This document shows positions 60,462 to 64,000 of a DNA stretch of 64,000 nucleotides, piece by piece. Position numbers and translations under genes: made by a program. The notes beneath the pieces were generated by a model. That model was not told the DNA's origin. It did no database searches and saw only the letters and a list, made by a program, of their open reading frames with translations. The stretch's first letter is position 1, and each line of letters begins with the position of its first letter. The DNA lies in the NCBI GenBank assembly GCA_028023455.1, contig JAQFVV010006305.1, forward strand, positions 3,961,001-4,025,000. The letters are read 5' to 3'. This DNA is from Epiperipatus broadwayi. Lineage: Eukaryota; Onychophora; Udeonychophora; Euonychophora; Peripatidae.

Positions 60462-61133
60462 TCAAATAAAATGTTATAAAAACATATTTATAAACAACAA
60501 AACATAACACTTATATTAATTATATAAAAAGCCTTTTTCGGCAAATTTATTTTTTGCCCTTTTCAAACATGTCTTCCAAAAATACTACGACTACATATAC
60601 ATAGCGACATCTATGTTAATACATGATAAGTAAAAAATAAAAGACAAAAGAATAAAAGAATTATACAATTAGTATAAACAATTCATATAGAACAGCTGAA
60701 ACTGAATTGGACAGCCTATATTATCATATAACTTATACAACTCTACTATAATTTAAATCTTCATTTCGTAAAATGCATTCCAAACAATTATCCACATCAG
60801 TGGATAATTGTTTGGAATGCATTTTACGAAATGAAGATTTAAATTATAGTAGAGTTGTATAAGTTATATGATAATATAGGCTGTCCAATTCAGTTTCAGC
60901 TGTTCTATATGAATTGTTTATACTAATTGTATAATTCTTTTATTCTTTTGTCTTTTATTTTTTACTTATCATGTATTAACATAGATGTCGCTATGTATAT
61001 GTAGTCGTAGTATTTTTGGAAGACATGTTTGAAAAGGGCAAAAAATAAATTTGCCGAAAAAGGCTTTTTATATAATTAATATAAGTGTTATGTTTTGTTG
61101 TTTATAAATATGTTTTTATAACATTTTATTTGA
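60462..61133. repeat. Perfect 672-bp palindrome
   Basis: Arms 60462-60795 and 60800-61133, 334 bases each, with a 4-base loop (atca). I compared the arms base by base and found no mismatch and no indel. No open frame of note and no similarity to the foldback families A to C. Old foldback elements in this window are all diverged, so identical arms mean a very recent event, gene conversion between the arms, or an assembly artefact. The 13-bp word cttcataaaagaa occurs 81 bases before the left arm and directly after the right arm. Confidence 0.9.
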
Positions 61134-61624
61134 CTTCATAAAAGAATAATTTATTTACAATTGTTTTAAAAAACGCTTCCTGATCAATTAAAAAAAAAAA
61201 AAACTAAATTAGAAAAATAGAAAGAAGATTCAATGAGCATTAAATAGCTGTTAAACTTTTTAGACTGTCAGTGAATTTTAGATTTTTCATCTTAAAATTT
61301 TAATTTTAAAACTCATCTGTTTCTACTTCAAATCAGTATTTATTACACGTCTGGTTAGGATAACAAAGATGTCAGAAATACATTAAAATACAGCTGTTCA
61401 GACTAGAACTTTCAAGATACTAGTGCTGATACGATTGTGAGCCACTTCCCCACTTCCATGAATAATTCCAAGCACAAACAACTATGTACAAGAGTATTTA
61501 TTATTTTAGATTGAAAGAAGGGAAAAACCTCACAAATTTTAAAAAGCACTCTTACTATCAGTTGTTTAACAGTCATATATTAAAGCCATGATTTTAATAA
61601 AACAACGAAAGTTCCAGATTCAAG
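61134..61624. other. AT-rich non-coding stretch
   Basis: Nothing recognisable. Confidence 0.6.
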
Positions 61625-61695
61625 ACTTTAATTAAACATCACATGATCACCATTTCAGGGTGTGGCAATACGTATAGTGAGTTTTGTCTATTTTA
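61625..61695. mobile_element. Family A end fragment
   Basis: aaacatcacatgatcaccat (61635-61654) followed by gtgtggcaatacgtatagtg and agttttgtct: the outer word and the inner terminal word of family A, brought together by loss of the interior. Confidence 0.5.
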
Positions 61696-61699
61696 ATAA

Positions 61700-61790
61700 C
61701 TTTAATTAAAGTTTCTGGATCAATTTCAAGCCAAGGAAGGTTAAAATAAATCTTGGTTTGTTAAATTAAAATGGAACATCCCTGTTTAGC
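61700..61790 (+). mobile_element. SINE-like tail fragment
   Basis: gtttctggatcaatttcaag followed by ccaaggaaggttaaaataaatcttgg matches 48880-48940. No A box is left. Confidence 0.3.
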
Positions 61791-64000
61791 TGTGGTGATC
61801 AAGTATCGATCTCCTGAACAATTGAGAACATGAACATTTATATTTGTTGTACATTTAATCGGATATTTTACTCATGTTTTATGTCAGCAGGCTGCACTCT
61901 TTTAACATTCATTATTTAACTAAAGATCATTAATATTCATAATTTTAAATGTGAGGGATGGAGGAGAGAGGAATATAAAAATTATTTTTATATATGGTAT
62001 ACTTTTTTTATGATGACAATTTCGATATTTTTAAATATATTAAATTTCCTTAAAATATACATAGTTGTTAATTTAAATTTTACATCATGACAATGATATA
62101 TTTTAAACAAAATTAATAATTACAGTATAAAAGATGAAAATGAAGACAACATTTCTGATGGGATTTCAATACTATAATAAAGTTTTTATATAATCTTGTT
62201 ATTTTAATCAGCTTTATAATGACGAACGTTTTGGTTTAAATAGATTTTCTAAGTTTCATGTTTTAAAAATATATTTGATAAGTTTTCTGGGAAAATCTGA
62301 ATTATTTTGTCAGTAGGATGAACCAAATCCCGATGATAATTCTTGTTTATTAGTGCTAAGTTATTTGCTTGTCTTTTTTTTTTTTAAAAAAAGTATTATC
62401 AATTTTTAAATACGCCTTTTGTGATGTAGTGCAATGATAGAATGATGTGTATAACTATAAAAGTTCATAGGCAAAATTTAACGAACCATTTTTGACGTGC
62501 AAAAGTCACATGATCTTTTCAAAAACTGACTATTTGCTCAATTAAAATGATAAAATTTATTACATTGAATATTTTGACATTTGTTATAAGACTCATTTAA
62601 AGATATAATGTAGAATTTAAATGTTTAGAATTTAAATGTTTGTAAGGTAGAGATGCTTAGCTTAGAATTTATTTTCCAATTAAAAATACCCCCCCCCCCA
62701 TAGTTGTCTGTTGGCTAATTCAGAAATATTGATCAATAAATAAAAAAAAAACCAGTCTATTTTTAGTTAGAGAGTAAATGTCAAAATTGGTAAATAAATG
62801 TCCATGAAGTGATCGTAAAACAAATTCCTGATAGCAATGTAACGAATTATTAATCACTGATGCGTAACATTTAATACAACTATGAGTACTGAGTCTACGA
62901 TTTATCTTCCCGCCTTTTTTTTATACTTTTAATCATAATAAAATTAATAAAATGTTAATAGAAATCTATTTTCTTTTAATATTTTAGAAATAATCATGAA
63001 AAAATGTTAATAATTATTACGACACTAGCAAATAAATGCATGCACACATGTTGATATAAAGATTTTGTTTTGACAATCTACTCTAATTAACATATTAATC
63101 GATTTTATTTTATAAAGCATTAAAAGCTATATTAAAGAAACAAAAAGTATCCATAAGGTAAAAAAAAAAAAATATAAATTTATAACTTAAACTATAAAGA
63201 GAGAAAAAAAGAAAAATCAGTTTTTAAATGGACTATTGAAGAAAAAAGGCCTCTCCAAAGTAACAGTAAAAAGGAAATGTTCATCAGGTTTTCCATACAG
63301 GGTAGAAACAGTTTTGAGTGGTTTTTTAGCGAGATACCCATTTTCCTACCACTATTGGATAGTTAACCGGATTGACTATGAATTACTTACCTGAAGGAAA
63401 AATATAAAAACTGATTAAAATAAAAATAAAATTCCAACTTTTACTGAATCTAGATTTACACTCAGTTGAGGGAATGGTAGGAGGAATCTGGTACCACTAC
63501 AATATAGGCATATATATATATATAATGTACGCATTTCAATACTATCATATAATTTTTGTTCTTACAATAACAAATTTTAACTTATTCATTAATAGTAAAT
63601 AAGTATTAAATTTATTGTTCAGAATATTTTTATAATTTTAAGCCATTTTTCTTCTGTGTGTGCTAGCACACGCACACACGTTTATCAAATATTTTTACAG
63701 ATAAATGATGTTTGTATATACTTTACAATTGGGAAGACATGTATTTAGCGAAAATGAAAATAGAATAAAAAGCTGATGACAATTTGATATAATCCTAACA
63801 TTTCAAAGAGTAGATCAAATAGATTTAGTAAGTCTTTTCAATTTTAATTTGCCAAAATACGTATGGCCATATAAATAATTATTTTCTTTTTTCCTTTCAA
63901 AAAAATCATTGGTTTTAAAGTTATAGACAATTTTTCTCTTCTTTAATAATTCTTTCCAGAAAGCATTCACTTTATATCTCCAGAATACAAATTCCATTGA
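61791..64000. other. AT-rich non-coding stretch
   Basis: No gene. A run of nine or ten C lies at 62690-62699, a TA run at about 63512-63525, and a small palindrome gtgtgtgctagcacacgcac at 63656-63675. The frame at 63815-63997 (minus) has no family resemblance. Confidence 0.6.

Noticed and set aside
63656-63675. Small palindrome gtgtgtgctagcacacgcac
   Set aside because: Explained by two short CA/TG runs meeting at a ctag; too short to call an element.

Overview
This window is a strongly AT-rich stretch of animal nuclear DNA. I see no convincing host protein-coding gene. Every protein-like signal that I can recognise belongs to a transposable element or its relic: three hAT transposase relics (all on the minus strand), one almost full-length RTE-type LINE and one 5'-truncated copy, three Penelope-like element (PLE) remnants, a gypsy-type gag relic, and one long-LTR family present as a deleted element and as a solo LTR. 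The mixture of ZBED5/SCAND3-like and GTF2IRD2-like hAT elements, RTE, PLE and gypsy elements, dense short foldback elements and many (TA)n runs suggests an invertebrate with a repeat-rich genome. A mollusc such as a cephalopod would fit, but this is a guess from repeat content and not shown by the sequence.

Layout. 1-3.7 kb: ZBED5/SCAND3-like hAT relic (minus) with a 341-bp foldback element (family C) inside it. 5.6-5.9 kb: short element of family A. 7.3-7.5 kb: short element of family B. 9.2-11.35 kb: GTF2IRD2-like hAT relic (minus). 11.94-12.98 kb: 5'-truncated RTE copy with a 13-bp target duplication. 14.5-17.3 kb: Penelope relic with inverted arms and a 1.3-kb insertion. 17.5-20.2 kb: LTR-element relic (minus; one LTR, a probable primer-binding site and the tip of the other LTR). 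21.9-22.6 kb: gag relic. 24.4-24.9 kb: tandem repeats. 26.9-27.1 kb: Penelope endonuclease fragment (minus). 30.2-35.5 kb: family B and A elements and a solo LTR. 42.2-45.6 kb: RTE element with an intact endonuclease but a frameshifted reverse transcriptase. 48.9-49.6 kb: SINE-like piece and tRNA-Gly-like gene or pseudogene. 50.9-53.3 kb: second ZBED5-like hAT relic (minus). 56.5-56.7 kb: second family C element. 57.0-59.7 kb: second Penelope element with inverted arms. 60.46-61.13 kb: a 672-bp palindrome with identical 334-bp arms. The rest is AT-rich sequence without recognisable genes.

Nothing here works together as a host pathway. The relationships that matter are between copies: the truncated LINE shows which bases are broken in the long copy, the two LTR copies define each other's ends, and the two Penelope elements share the same inverted-arm plan with a tRNA-like segment in each arm. 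No previously undescribed functional system can be demonstrated. The best candidates for a second look are the perfect palindrome and the Penelope arms.
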